DNA of 64,000 bases from the NCBI GenBank assembly GCA_023957995.1, contig JAMLGK010000015.1:23447-87446 (forward strand). Reading direction: 5' to 3'. The position numbers and the translations under genes were made by a program. The first letter of the stretch is position 1. The number at the start of each line of letters is the position of its first letter. Origin of the DNA: Microthrixaceae bacterium (GTDB taxonomy: Bacteria > Actinomycetota > Acidimicrobiia > Acidimicrobiales > Microtrichaceae). This document shows, piece by piece, positions 27,516 to 36,756 of the stretch. The notes beneath the pieces were generated by a model, which had not been told where the DNA came from, did no database searches, and worked only from the letters and a program-made list of their open reading frames with translations.

Positions 27516-28382
27516 ATGGCTGACCCACTGCGCAGGGACGACTGGGCATCCAAGGCCCACGGTTGGGTGCGCAACCAGCGCGTGTTCGACCATGCCTTCA
27601 CCCCGTTCACCGACGCCCTCCTGGCAGCGGCCCGGATCGGAACCGGGATGCGGGTGCTCGACGTCGGCTGCGGAGCCGGCACCCTGCTGCAGGCGGCACT
27701 CGATGCAGGCGCTGAAGCGGTTGGGGTCGACATCGCCGAGGCGATGGTCGCCGCAGCCCGCGAGCGCGCACCGAGGGCATCGGTCCATCGGGGCGACGCC
27801 CAGACGGCCGACCTGCTGGCACTCGACGGCGGGACACCCTTCGACCGGGTGATCTCGCGGTTCGGGGTCATGTTCTTCTCGGATCCCGCCACGGCGTTCG
27901 CCAATCTGCGCGCAGCATGTGCCGCGGGTGGTGAGCTGGCATTCGTTTCCTGGCGCGAGGGTGAGACCGACCTGTTCACCTACGGCCTGGAGCCCCTTCG
28001 CGCCGAACTCGCCGACCCACCGGGGCCACCGGCGGACGACACCGCCGGGCCGATGGGTCTCGCCACGCAGGGCCACGTCGGGTCGGTTCTCCGCGATGCC
28101 GGCTGGGTCGACGTGGAGGTCGTGCCCCTCGTGGGCACCTGTGATTTCGGTCTGGACGGCAGCGACGGGGTCGACGAACGACTGTCGGTGGCCCTGGCCG
28201 GGACCGTCGGGATCGCAGTGCGCGAGGAGCTGTTCCCCATCGTGGGCCAGCAGGCCTGGGACGCCCTGTGCGAGAAGGCGCGCAGCGACATGCGCCGACG
28301 CATGGTTCGCGGATCGGTGTGCTTCGACAGTCGCGCCTGGCTCGTCACCGCTCGGAACCCACCTGGTACCTCCCGCGGGTGA
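27516..28382 (+). CDS. Class I SAM-dependent methyltransferase
   Basis: A 288-residue Rossmann-fold methyltransferase. Motif I is VLDVGCGAGTLLQAAL, then VGVDIAEAMVAAARERA places the acidic ribose-binding residue, and FDRVISRFGVMFFSDPATAFANLRAACAAGGELAFVSW is the motif IV/post region of the ubiquinone/UbiE-like methyltransferase group. The acceptor is unknown. The ATG at 27516 is 7 nt after a TAGGTT box. Its stop is overlapped by a short doubtful frame, and the next solid gene starts 230 nt on. Confidence 0.88.
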   Translation: MADPLRRDDWASKAHGWVRNQRVFDHAFTPFTDALLAAARIGTGMRVLDVGCGAGTLLQAALDAGAEAVGVDIAEAMVAAARERAPRASVHRGDAQTADLLALDGGTPFDRVISRFGVMFFSDPATAFANLRAACAAGGELAFVSWREGETDLFTYGLEPLRAELADPPGPPADDTAGPMGLATQGHVGSVLRDAGWVDVEVVPLVGTCDFGLDGSDGVDERLSVALAGTVGIAVREELFPIVGQQAWDALCEKARSDMRRRMVRGSVCFDSRAWLVTARNPPGTSRG

Positions 28383-28391
28383 GCCGCCGGG

Positions 28392-28415
28392 TGGACGACC
28401 AGATGGACGACCAGA
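28392..28415. repeat. 12-bp tandem duplication
   Basis: TGGACGACCAGA occurs twice in direct succession just after the methyltransferase stop, in a non-coding gap. Confidence 0.85.
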
Positions 28416-28536
28416 CGGAACGGCCCGGTGAGGGACCGGGCGGAACGCGACGCGCGTTGGTCGTGGCATCCGTACGCCACGATGCCGGCGAGCCGATCGT
28501 CGGGATCGAGGGTCTGGTCCGCCGGATCTGCTGAAT

Positions 28537-28560
28537 CGGGGTGGGGATTTCCCCACCCCG
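28537..28560. promoter_or_regulatory. 24-bp palindrome before ABC exporter/two-component operon
   Basis: Arms CGGGGTGGGGA and TCCCCACCCCG are perfect over 11 bp with a 2-nt centre. The site lies about 55 nt upstream of the ABC operon. It could be an operator for the NarL-type regulator encoded at the end of that operon, or a terminator for the methyltransferase. Confidence 0.45.
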
Positions 28561-28614
28561 AATACACCTGTGCGCTCCATTCCGGACCCGGTGCCGAGAG
28601 CAGACGATCAGGAC

Positions 28615-29391
28615 ATGCAACCAACCGTCCTGCCACCAACTGTCCTGCCACCAACCGGCCTGCCACCAGCCGGCCCGGCACGCGAGATGCATGCCCGGGA
28701 GTCGGCGCGATCGCTGATCCGCCTTCGTGGTCTCACACGTGTCTGGGGAAGGGGCGAGTCCGCACAGAAGGCGCTCGCCGACGTCGACCTGGATATCGCT
28801 GCCGGAGAGCTCGTAGCCGTGGTCGGTCCGTCCGGTTCGGGCAAGTCGACCCTCGGTGCCCTGATAGCGGGTCTCGACCGACCCGACGCGGGGTCGGTCG
28901 TGGTGTGCGGCTCACGTCTGGATCGGATGCCCGCCGATGACCTGGCGGTCTGGCGTTCCGACAACGTGGGGATCGTCTTCCAGAACTTCAACCTCATAGC
29001 GACCCTCACCGCACTCGAGAACGTGCTGCTGGCCCTTCGTTTCGGTCGACGCACCCCGAAACGCAGCGAAGCCGCACGCGCGGCTCTCGCAGCGGTCGGC
29101 CTGGAGGCCAAGGCCCACCGCCTGCCGTCACAGCTCTCCGGCGGTGAACAGCAGCGGGTGGGCATCGCACGGGCGATGGTCCACCGACCGGCCCTCGTCG
29201 TCGCCGATGAACCCACTGGGAGCCTCGACACCGCAGCGGGCCGGCACGTGTTCGAGCTGATCCAGCGACTTCGCAACGGCGGCACCACCGTGGTGTTCAT
29301 CACCCACGATCTGGCGTTGGCATCGCTGGCGGACCGCACCGTCCACATGCGCGACGGGCGGATCGACCCGGCGAACGCGGGCTCGCGATGA
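28615..29391 (+). CDS. ABC transporter ATP-binding protein (MacB/LolD-type)
   Basis: A 258-residue ATPase of the FtsE/LolD/MacB group. Walker A is GPSGSGKST at residues 71-79, the Q-loop FQNFNLIATLTALENV, the signature LSGGEQQRVGIARA, Walker B LVVADEPTGSLD, and the H-loop FITHDLA. The start is uncertain: ATG 28615 begins in a tandem repeat encoding PTVLP units, while ATG 28687 would begin just before the domain. The stop overlaps the permease start (ATGA). With the permease it should form an exporter or lipoprotein-release type complex, controlled by the two-component system that follows. Confidence 0.9.
   Translation: MQPTVLPPTVLPPTGLPPAGPAREMHARESARSLIRLRGLTRVWGRGESAQKALADVDLDIAAGELVAVVGPSGSGKSTLGALIAGLDRPDAGSVVVCGSRLDRMPADDLAVWRSDNVGIVFQNFNLIATLTALENVLLALRFGRRTPKRSEAARAALAAVGLEAKAHRLPSQLSGGEQQRVGIARAMVHRPALVVADEPTGSLDTAAGRHVFELIQRLRNGGTTVVFITHDLALASLADRTVHMRDGRIDPANAGSR
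28621..28680. repeat. 15-bp tandem repeat, four units
   Basis: Four 15-bp units (28621, 28636, 28651, 28666) with one to few differences encode PTVLP-like pentapeptides at the possible N-terminus of the ABC ATPase. Confidence 0.85.
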
Positions 29392-31667
29392 GGTCGGCCC
29401 TGCGCGAGATGCGCCGCGCTCCACTGCGTGTGGCGGCGAGCACGCTGGCGATCGCACTGGCGATCGCGGCGATGGGGATCTTCGCCATCCCGTCGATGGC
29501 GAGCAACACCCTGCGCGACATCGCAGCTGCCGACCTGGCTGCACACCTCCAACTGACCACGACCCCCTTCGATGCGACAACCCTGAGAGCCGAGATCGAA
29601 CAGATGGACGGGGTCGAGGCGGTGGAACTCGGCACCACCGGCACCGTGACCTTCGGTTCCGGTGGCACCGGAGGCGAGGGAGTGCGGGTCGAGAGCTACC
29701 CCGAATCGAGTTCGGTCAACCGGATCAGGCTCGGCGAGGGTCGCATGCCACGCGACGCCGGCGAGGTCCTCGTATCACCCGGGGTGGCCCCACTCGGGTC
29801 GGTTCTCCGCACCCCGGGTGGGGATCCCGGGGATCTGACGGTGGTCGGACTGGGCCAGAGCACGCTGAGCGCAGCCGACGAGGTCGTGTTCGCCCGACCA
29901 GACACGGCCGCGCTCCTCACCGGCATCGAAGGCTCCAACACGATCTCGCTCCGGCTGGCGGACCCGACGGCGGAGAACCTGGAGACGACACTCGCTTCGG
30001 TACGCGCCGTCCTCGGCTCCCGGAGCGTGGCCCTCACCTCGCTGCCGGTCAGCCTGCCCGATGGTGCCCATCCGATCGAGGAGGGCATCACCGAGGTGTC
30101 GTTCATGATCGGCAGCCTCGGTGTGGTGGCGGGGATCGTGGCCCTCGTGCTCCTCGCATCCACGGCGAGTGCAATGGTGACCGAACGCACCCGTGATGCC
30201 GCGATCATGCGCGCGATCGGCGCCAGGCGACGGGTCGCCCGAAGAGAGCTGCGACGGCCGGCCGTGTTCGTGGGTCTTCTGGGCACGGCCATCGGTCTCC
30301 CGCTGGGCGTACTCGTGGCGAACGTCGTTGCCGAGATGGTGCTCGAACGCTTCGCAGGGCTGAACCCCCCGTTCTCGCTCGACCCGGTCGTGCTCGCGGC
30401 CAGCGCCGTGTTCGGTGTCCTGGGAGCCAGGATCGTGTCCGCACGGTCGGCCCGCCGGGTGGCGCGCGTCGAACTCACCACAGCTCTTCGCGACCGGGAA
30501 CCGATCTCCTTCGGCAACCGATGGAGCGACCGGATGCTGGCGAGGATTCCCACCGGTGGGGTGTTGTCTCGCATGTCGCTGCGGTCCATGGCCCGGCGGC
30601 GCGGCCGTTCGGTGGCACTGACCGCGCAGTTCGGTGCTGCGGTCGGTGCCGCTGTGTTGGTGGCCTGCCTGGCAGCCTCGATCGCGGACTTCAACGGCGC
30701 GGAGCTCGCGTCGTTCCGCTGGGACCACGAGACCACCGCCGCCGACCCGGTCAGTCCCTTCGGCCTCGACCGACCGGACCGCACCGGCTCGGGGAACGGC
30801 GCCGGCACGGGGGCCGAAGCAGCGATCCACACCGAGGGGATGATCGACGACTGGGAGATCGAGGTCTTCGGCGTGGCTCCCGATACCGCCATGATCGATG
30901 CCGACGTGACCTCTGGTTCCTGGCTGTCGCCATCGGGGACACCTTCCCGGAGGCCGGGTGACGTCCTGCCGGCGGTACTGGCGGAGCGTTTCGCCGACCA
31001 GGAGGGCTACGAGGTGGGTGACCAGCTGACGGTCGACCTCGCAGCCGGCCCGACGCAGTTCGAGGTCATCGGGTTGCACCCGATCCGCTCGGTGGCCCTG
31101 TTCGCGCCCGCGGACGCCCTTTCGGTGGAGCTGGGTACGCCCGGTAGGGGCAACACGCTGTGGAGCACCGGGGGTCCACCGGCACCGGGATCGGTGGGTG
31201 CGGCCGTGGTCAACACCACCCGCGACGAGTTGTTCGCCGAGGACGCCGCCGCACGCGATGCGATTCTCGGGATATTCGGGGCCATCGGTGTGATCGTCGT
31301 TTCCGTATCGCTCATAGGAACGGGGTCGACGGTTGCCATGAACCTCTTCGAGCGTCGCCGTGAGACCGCCACGCTCCAGGCCAACGGGGCCAGGCGTCGC
31401 GACGTGCGTCGGCTTCTGGGGGTCGAGCTTCTCGTCGTCGGCATGACCGGGTGGACACTGGGCAGCATGGCGGGCATCGCAGGCGCTCGCGCCATCATGG
31501 GATTCTTCGCCGCATCCAATGCGATCGATCTCGGCTTCGAGGTTGCCTGGACCGCTCTGCCACTGGCAGCTCTGGCTGTGGCGGGTGTGGTCCATCTGTT
31601 CGCCGTGACAGCGGCGCGGGGCGCTCAACGCAAACCGCTCGAGTCGACGCTCAGAGCCGCGACGTGA
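29388..31667 (+). CDS. FtsX-like ABC transporter permease
   Basis: A 759-residue permease with a MacB/FtsX layout: an N-terminal helix (about 13-35), a large extracytoplasmic domain, three helices around residues 240-350, a second FtsX-like repeat beginning near residue 400, and final helices after 620. VTERTRDAAIMRAIGARRRVARRELRR and the later FERRRETATLQANGARRRDVRRLL are the coupling loops that face the ATPase. The export substrate is unknown. The start overlaps the ATPase stop. It is followed by a sensor kinase, which suggests envelope-stress or peptide sensing. Confidence 0.88.
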   Translation: MRSALREMRRAPLRVAASTLAIALAIAAMGIFAIPSMASNTLRDIAAADLAAHLQLTTTPFDATTLRAEIEQMDGVEAVELGTTGTVTFGSGGTGGEGVRVESYPESSSVNRIRLGEGRMPRDAGEVLVSPGVAPLGSVLRTPGGDPGDLTVVGLGQSTLSAADEVVFARPDTAALLTGIEGSNTISLRLADPTAENLETTLASVRAVLGSRSVALTSLPVSLPDGAHPIEEGITEVSFMIGSLGVVAGIVALVLLASTASAMVTERTRDAAIMRAIGARRRVARRELRRPAVFVGLLGTAIGLPLGVLVANVVAEMVLERFAGLNPPFSLDPVVLAASAVFGVLGARIVSARSARRVARVELTTALRDREPISFGNRWSDRMLARIPTGGVLSRMSLRSMARRRGRSVALTAQFGAAVGAAVLVACLAASIADFNGAELASFRWDHETTAADPVSPFGLDRPDRTGSGNGAGTGAEAAIHTEGMIDDWEIEVFGVAPDTAMIDADVTSGSWLSPSGTPSRRPGDVLPAVLAERFADQEGYEVGDQLTVDLAAGPTQFEVIGLHPIRSVALFAPADALSVELGTPGRGNTLWSTGGPPAPGSVGAAVVNTTRDELFAEDAAARDAILGIFGAIGVIVVSVSLIGTGSTVAMNLFERRRETATLQANGARRRDVRRLLGVELLVVGMTGWTLGSMAGIAGARAIMGFFAASNAIDLGFEVAWTALPLAALAVAGVVHLFAVTAARGAQRKPLESTLRAAT

Positions 31668-31690
31668 CCGCGATCTGGAATGCTCTCGGT

Positions 31691-32980
31691 ATGGACGATC
31701 GACCCGACGCGAGCCGGTTCGTCCGGGAGGCGACCTGGTTCGCCGGGGAGACCCGACGGCTCGGACGGGACGCCGTTGCCGGGCTGGTCGATCCACGGAC
31801 GTGGAGGGCGCTCGGCTGGATGCTCCTGACGCTGACGACGCGGCTGATCCTGCTCACCGTCACCGTGGCACTGATCGTTCCCTCGCTCGCACTGTGCCTG
31901 GTCGGCATCGGGATCCCGCTCACGGTCGAAGCGCACTGGGTCGTCCGGGGCGAGGTCGGCCTCGAACGCAAGCTGGTGGCGATGGTGGGATCCCCGGTGC
32001 CGGGCCGCCCACGCTCGACCGGGTCGTTGCTGAGCCGCTTCTCGAACCGCGACCGCTGGCGTGAGGTCGTGTTCGCTCTCACCGCCTGGTTGCTCACCGC
32101 CATCGGTCTGACCGTTGCCCTCCTCGGGTGGGGAGTGCCGCTGTATCTGTTGTCGGTACCCCTGTGGGGTTGGGCGGTGGAGTCGCTGTCCTGGCCCGAG
32201 TCCATCGCCATGGCGGTGGCGGGTGCGCTGTTGTTGTTGGCAGCACCGGTGCCCACCCGGTGGGTCGCCGAGGCACTCGTACGCCACACCGAGGTCAGCG
32301 TCGGGCCTGACCGTCTGGCCCAGATGGCCGAGCAGGTCCGTGAGGTGAGCGAGAACCGCGCCGAGATACTCGAGGCGGTTCGCTCCGAGCGCAAACGGAT
32401 TGAACGCAACCTCCACGATGGGGTCCAACAGCGACTGGTCGCCCTGGGGATCGACCTCGGGATCGCCCGGACCAAGGTCGACGAGGACCCCGCAGAGGCG
32501 ATCAGGCTGCTCGACGAGGCCGTATCCAAGACCCAGACCTCGATAGCGGAGCTGCGAACGATCGGCCGGGGACTCCAACCCGCGGTTCTGGGTGATCGAG
32601 GTCTCGACGCAGCTCTGTCGTCGGTGGTCGCGATGTCCGCGGTTCCGGTTCGGCTGGAGTGCGACCTGGAGATCGAACCTCCGGCTGAGATCGCGGAGAC
32701 CGCCTACTTCGCGGTCAGCGAGGCGATCACCAACATCATGAAGCACTCGCGGGCCCGCACCGCCTCGGTGAGCGTGCTGGGCGACCGGACCGCTCTGCGC
32801 GTCGAGGTCCACGACGACGGAGAGGGCGGAGCCACCGACTCCCCGACGGGCCACGGCCCGGGTGGTCTCAACGGGACCGCCGCCCGGATCCGCGCAACCG
32901 GAGGAACCTTCGCCGTCACCTCCCCGCGCGGTGGACCGACGACCGTGACCGCGATGCTGCCCTACCCTGTCGAACCGTGA
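31691..32980 (+). CDS. NarL-type sensor histidine kinase
   Basis: A 429-residue kinase. About four hydrophobic helices lie at residues 42-75 and 128-185. The HisKA_3 dimerisation box reads ERKRIERNLHDGVQQRLVAL with His242 as phosphoacceptor, and an ATPase domain ends with GHGPGGLNGTAARIRATGG. The sensing region is short and mostly in the membrane, as in kinases paired with ABC exporters. The start is ATG 31691, 24 nt after the permease. The stop overlaps the response regulator start (GTGA). Confidence 0.88.
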   Translation: MDDRPDASRFVREATWFAGETRRLGRDAVAGLVDPRTWRALGWMLLTLTTRLILLTVTVALIVPSLALCLVGIGIPLTVEAHWVVRGEVGLERKLVAMVGSPVPGRPRSTGSLLSRFSNRDRWREVVFALTAWLLTAIGLTVALLGWGVPLYLLSVPLWGWAVESLSWPESIAMAVAGALLLLAAPVPTRWVAEALVRHTEVSVGPDRLAQMAEQVREVSENRAEILEAVRSERKRIERNLHDGVQQRLVALGIDLGIARTKVDEDPAEAIRLLDEAVSKTQTSIAELRTIGRGLQPAVLGDRGLDAALSSVVAMSAVPVRLECDLEIEPPAEIAETAYFAVSEAITNIMKHSRARTASVSVLGDRTALRVEVHDDGEGGATDSPTGHGPGGLNGTAARIRATGGTFAVTSPRGGPTTVTAMLPYPVEP

Positions 32981-33654
32981 GCAACGCTGTGGAGTCGCTT
33001 CGCGCGGTCGTCGCGGATGACTCGGTGCTGTTGCGCGACGGGCTGGTGCGGTTGCTGGCCGAGGCCGACATCGAGGTTGCCGAGGCGGTCGGCGACGCTG
33101 ACGCCCTCATCACGGCGGTCGAGGCACACCTGCCCGACCTGGCGATCGTCGATGTGCGCATGCCTCCGACCCACACCGACGAGGGGATCCGCGCAGCCGT
33201 TGAGTTGCGCAGCCGGTTTCCCGACATGGCGATCGTGGTGCTCTCCCAGTACGTCGAAGAGCGGTACGCGGCGGAGTTGCTGGCGGGCGACACGGCTGGG
33301 ATCGGCTACCTCCTCAAGGATCGGGTGGTCGACGTGACCGACTTCCTCGCGACGGTGAAGCGGGTGGCCGCCGGAGGCAGTGCTGTCGACAGCCAGGTCG
33401 TGAGCCAGATCCTGAAGCGCTCGCGGCACCGTGCCGAGCTCGAGTCGCTCACGCCGCGCGAGAGAGAGGTGCTCGGTTCTCTGGCAGAAGGACTCTCCAA
33501 CCGCGGAATCGCCGAGCGACTGGTCATCAGCCAGGGAGCGGTCGAGAAGCACATATCCAATGTGTTCACGAAGCTGGGCCTCGACTCCGAGGGCCGCGCA
33601 CACCGTCGGGTTCTGGCTGTGCTCACCTACCTCGGCCCCGCATCCGGGACCTGA
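32977..33654 (+). CDS. NarL/LuxR-type response regulator
   Basis: A 225-residue regulator. The receiver has Asp14-Asp15 in VVADDS and the phosphoacceptor Asp59 in AIVDVRMP, with the conserved lysine in YLLKDRV. The C-terminal LuxR helix-turn-helix is LTPREREVLGSLAEGLSNRGIAERLVISQGAVEKHISNVFTKLGL. The GTG at 32977 overlaps the kinase stop. It probably regulates its own ABC-kinase operon; the palindrome at 28537-28560 is a candidate site. Confidence 0.9.
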   Translation: MSNAVESLRAVVADDSVLLRDGLVRLLAEADIEVAEAVGDADALITAVEAHLPDLAIVDVRMPPTHTDEGIRAAVELRSRFPDMAIVVLSQYVEERYAAELLAGDTAGIGYLLKDRVVDVTDFLATVKRVAAGGSAVDSQVVSQILKRSRHRAELESLTPREREVLGSLAEGLSNRGIAERLVISQGAVEKHISNVFTKLGLDSEGRAHRRVLAVLTYLGPASGT

Positions 33655-33762
33655 CGGGCACCTCGTTCGGTACCCGCGATGGCCCCGTGGGACGCTGCGG
33701 CCGTACCGTTGTCGTCGAGGGGTTGCGACGACGTGCCCCGGGGGAACACGACAGGAGCCGTG

Positions 33763-34959
33763 ATGGAATCGCTGGAGCTCGACTTCAAGCCCTTCGACGC
33801 CGACAACCACTACTACGAGTCACTCGACGCGTTCACACGCCACGTTCCGGCCGAGATGCAACCGCGGGTGGTCCAGTGGGTGGACATGGGTGGCCGCCAG
33901 TACCACCTCGTGGGCGGCCGGATCTCCCACGCGGTGGTCAACCCGACCTGGAACCCCGTGGCCATGCCCGGTGCCCTCAACGCCTTCTTCAAGGGCAACC
34001 CCGAGGGCAGGAACCCGATGGACATGCTGGCCGAGCGCGAGCCGCTGCCCGATCACTACATCGTCAACGAGGCGCGTGGCCGCGTCATCGACTCCCAGGG
34101 GTTGCAGGCGGTGTGGATGTTCCCCACCCTCGGGATGCTGTACGAGGAACTGCTCAAGGACGACGTCGACGCCTGCACCGCCATGATGCTGGGCTTCAAC
34201 AGATGGCTGGCCGAGGACTGGGGATACGCCTGGCAGGACAAGATCTTCGCCGCGCCCTACATCTGCCTCGGCGATGTGGATGCCGCCGCAGCCGAGGTCG
34301 ACCGCGTCATCTCCGAGGGTGCGACCGTGCTGGTGATGCGACCCGCTTCGGTGGTCACCCCCACGGGGGTTCGCTCACCGTTCGACCAGCACTTCGATCC
34401 CGTGTGGTCGAGGATCAACGACGCGGGGATCACGGTGGTGGTCCACGCCGGCGACTCCGGCTACTCCACCCACGGCTACGCGGATCGGCCGTTCTCCACC
34501 GGCGGTCTCAGCACTGCGGGCTACACCGGTCCGAGCATCGGCAACTTCTCGATCGAGCGCGCCGCCCAGGACTGGCTGATCCAGGCCGTGTTCCAGAAGA
34601 TCTTCGACCGGTTCCCGAACCTGCGCTTCGCGTCGGTGGAGAACGGATCGGACTTCCTCGCTCCGATGTTCCGCAAGATGGACCAGACGGCCAAGAAGAG
34701 CTTCGGTTGGTTCGACGACCATCCCGTCGACACCTTCAGGGAGCACGTGTGGATGAACCCCTTCTGGGAGGACGACGTCAACGAGGTCGCCGAGTTGATG
34801 GGCACGGACCACGTGATCTTCGGTTCGGACTGGCCCCACATCGAAGGCCTCCCCCAGCCGCTCGACTACCTGGTGGAACTCAAGTCCTTCGACCCGCTGG
34901 ACCAGCGCAGGATCCTGCTCGACAACGTTGCGTTCCTGAACACCCCCCGGCCCACCTGA
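33763..34959 (+). CDS. Amidohydrolase-family (PF04909-type) protein
   Basis: A 398-residue TIM-barrel metal enzyme. The start has DADNHYYES, this subgroup's version of the first metal motif; VVVHAGDSGYS gives a later histidine and FGSDWPHIEGLP the terminal aspartate. Actinobacterial relatives sit among lipid and steroid degradation genes with unknown reactions. ATG 33763 follows AGGAG about 5-6 nt upstream; a longer frame to 33679 is not needed. It is convergent with the Gfo/Idh/MocA gene with only 10 nt between them. Confidence 0.82.
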   Translation: MESLELDFKPFDADNHYYESLDAFTRHVPAEMQPRVVQWVDMGGRQYHLVGGRISHAVVNPTWNPVAMPGALNAFFKGNPEGRNPMDMLAEREPLPDHYIVNEARGRVIDSQGLQAVWMFPTLGMLYEELLKDDVDACTAMMLGFNRWLAEDWGYAWQDKIFAAPYICLGDVDAAAAEVDRVISEGATVLVMRPASVVTPTGVRSPFDQHFDPVWSRINDAGITVVVHAGDSGYSTHGYADRPFSTGGLSTAGYTGPSIGNFSIERAAQDWLIQAVFQKIFDRFPNLRFASVENGSDFLAPMFRKMDQTAKKSFGWFDDHPVDTFREHVWMNPFWEDDVNEVAELMGTDHVIFGSDWPHIEGLPQPLDYLVELKSFDPLDQRRILLDNVAFLNTPRPT

Positions 34960-34969
34960 GACGGTCGAC

Positions 34970-35947
34970 TCACTCTCCGGGGTAGGCCACTCCGAGATCG
35001 CTTCGGATGGCATCGAGGGTCGCGGCGATGTCGACGGACTCCGCGAGCGGCATCACCGCGCTCTCGGTGCGGCCCTCGGCGAGGCAGTCCTGTACGTGTT
35101 CGATCTCGAAGCGCAGCCCGTCGCCGTTCCAACGGCCGTCGAGGGTCTCTGACCCCTCCGGGGTGTTCAGGGTGAGCGCCTCCGGACAGTGCATCCGGGC
35201 CGGCAGCTCGATCGATCCCTCGGTTCCCGAGATCCGCGCAGTGCACGGCATCGGCAATCGCAGCGCTGCCTTGATAAGCCCCATCCGGCCGGCGCCGTGG
35301 TCGAGCACACCCACGACCAGTTCATCGACGCCGGTCTCACCGATGGACCCGAACCCGCTCGACCGCTCCGGCACCCCCAACACCGATGTGCAGAGCTGGA
35401 CCGGGTAGATGCCGAGGTCGAGCAGCGCTCCACCTCCGAGCTCGGCATTGAAGAGCCTGTTGGAGGGTTCGACCGGGCGTCGGAACCCGAAGTCGGCCTC
35501 CACCATCCGGACCTCCCCGATCCGATCCTGCCCCAGTAGCTCGTACAGCAAGCTGTAGGCGGGCAGGAACCTGCTCCAGACGGCCTCCATCAGGAACACG
35601 CCGTTCGCCCGCGCTGCATCTACCATCCGTCTCGCCTGAGCGGCATTGAGCGCGATCGGCTTCTCGACCAGCACGTGCTTGCCCGCGGCCAGGAACCGGA
35701 GCGTGTCGGACTCGTGGCGGTTGTGCGGCGTGGCGACGTAGACGATGTCGACATCGGCGTCAGCAGCTAGGTGGCCGAAGTCGTCGTAGCGCCTGGCGAC
35801 CCCGAAGCGATCCGCGTACGCATCCGCGCGCTCGATCGATCGTGAGGCGACGGCGACGATCCGTCCACCGGGCACCATGGTCATGGCCTCGGCGAAGCGC
35901 CCTGCGATCCGGCCCGGCCCGGCAACACCCCAACCGGGTGTGTTCAC
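34970..35947 (-). CDS. Gfo/Idh/MocA-family oxidoreductase
   Basis: A 325-residue NAD(P)-dependent oxidoreductase. The Rossmann start is GWGVAGPGRIAGRFAEAM, then YVATPHNRHESDTLRFLAAGKHVLVEKPIALN with the EKP motif, and a C-terminal sheet domain with DLGIYPVQLCTSVLG where the family places its catalytic residues. The closest pattern is dihydrodiol dehydrogenase-like. The GTG at 35947 overlaps the upstream FMN-protein stop (GTGA). The substrate is unknown. Confidence 0.87.
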   Translation of the reverse strand: MNTPGWGVAGPGRIAGRFAEAMTMVPGGRIVAVASRSIERADAYADRFGVARRYDDFGHLAADADVDIVYVATPHNRHESDTLRFLAAGKHVLVEKPIALNAAQARRMVDAARANGVFLMEAVWSRFLPAYSLLYELLGQDRIGEVRMVEADFGFRRPVEPSNRLFNAELGGGALLDLGIYPVQLCTSVLGVPERSSGFGSIGETGVDELVVGVLDHGAGRMGLIKAALRLPMPCTARISGTEGSIELPARMHCPEALTLNTPEGSETLDGRWNGDGLRFEIEHVQDCLAEGRTESAVMPLAESVDIAATLDAIRSDLGVAYPGE

Positions 35948-36756
35948 AGCTGACCGCCGACCAGACCGGCGACGCCCTCGGGCACCCGCACCTCGCCGTG
36001 CAATCGTTCGTCGGACACGACCTCACCGTAGGTGGTCCGCAACGGCAACACACCCGCCCAGATCGGTAGGTCGTAGTCCTCTTCGTCGTCGATGGGAGGA
36101 CCTTCGCGCACCTTCGCCGACGCCGTGGCGAGCGGAAGTGCCATCACGGAGGTGCCACGCACCTCCTTGTCGGTCATCGGGCGCAGATCGCGCGATCGGC
36201 CGGGGACCAGCACGTCGACCATCGAGTCGAGCACCGTGCGCCGCTCCGCCAGGTCGGTGATCGGTCGTGCCTCACCCATCACGACCACGGAGCGGTAGTT
36301 GATCGAGTGGTGGAACGCGGACCGGGCGAGCACCAGACCATCCACGTGGGTCACGGTGACACACAGCGACACAGCCCCGCCGTCGGTTGTGCCACCGTCG
36401 GTTGCGCCACCGTCGGTTGTGCCACCGTCGGGCGTCCCGGCCTCGGTGGACACCGCCCGGCGGAAGGTGCCGGCCGGCGCCGCACCGTGGAGGACCAGTT
36501 CGTCCCCACGGCGGAAGTAGAACATCGGGATCACGAACGGCACCCCGGACCGCACCGTGCCCACGTGGGCCACGAAACCCGAATCGAGGATCGCGTTCAC
36601 CGACGCGGCGTCGTAGCTGGCGCGTTGGGGTGCCCGCCTCACACGGACCTCCTCCCGGGAGGGCCCCACGGGTTCCCGGCCACTCGAGGTCCGGCTGCCA
36701 CTGCTCTGGGTAGCACTGCTCCGGGTAGCACTGCGTTGCCCTTCGGATGTCTGCAT
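35944..36756 (-). CDS. Pyridoxamine 5'-phosphate oxidase-like FMN-binding protein with pentapeptide repeat insert
   Basis: A 270-residue split-barrel flavin protein of the NimA/PNPOx-like group: FVAHVGTVRSGVPFVIPMFYFRRGDELVLHGA, then SLCVTVTHVDGLVLARSAFHHSINYRSVVVMG. Between these strands, residues 107-127 are an extra run of GTTDG-type pentapeptides encoded by a 15-bp tandem repeat, which would lengthen a surface loop. The first 40 residues are low-complexity and also repeat-rich. The start is ATG 36756. It is first in an operon with the Gfo/Idh/MocA gene (4-bp overlap). Confidence 0.8.
   Translation of the reverse strand: MQTSEGQRSATRSSATQSSGSRTSSGREPVGPSREEVRVRRAPQRASYDAASVNAILDSGFVAHVGTVRSGVPFVIPMFYFRRGDELVLHGAAPAGTFRRAVSTEAGTPDGGTTDGGATDGGTTDGGAVSLCVTVTHVDGLVLARSAFHHSINYRSVVVMGEARPITDLAERRTVLDSMVDVLVPGRSRDLRPMTDKEVRGTSVMALPLATASAKVREGPPIDDEEDYDLPIWAGVLPLRTTYGEVVSDERLHGEVRVPEGVAGLVGGQL
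36380..36439. repeat. 15-bp tandem repeat inside flavoprotein gene
   Basis: Four 15-bp units starting at 36380, 36395, 36410 and 36425 encode the GTTDG/GATDG pentapeptides. The first and third units are identical. The reading frame is preserved. Confidence 0.9.
36701..36730. repeat. 15-bp tandem duplication
   Basis: Two 15-bp units differing at one base lie near the 5' end of the flavoprotein gene and encode its Ser/Thr/Gln-rich start. Confidence 0.8.

Noticed and set aside
28379..28534. A 51-codon frame starting with GTG that overlaps the methyltransferase stop
   Set aside because: There is no similarity or good ribosome site, and it contains the 12-bp duplication; more likely leader sequence.
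29775..31796. A 673-codon minus-strand open frame
   Set aside because: It is the shadow of the FtsX-like permease; its composition is low-complexity His/Arg/Gly.
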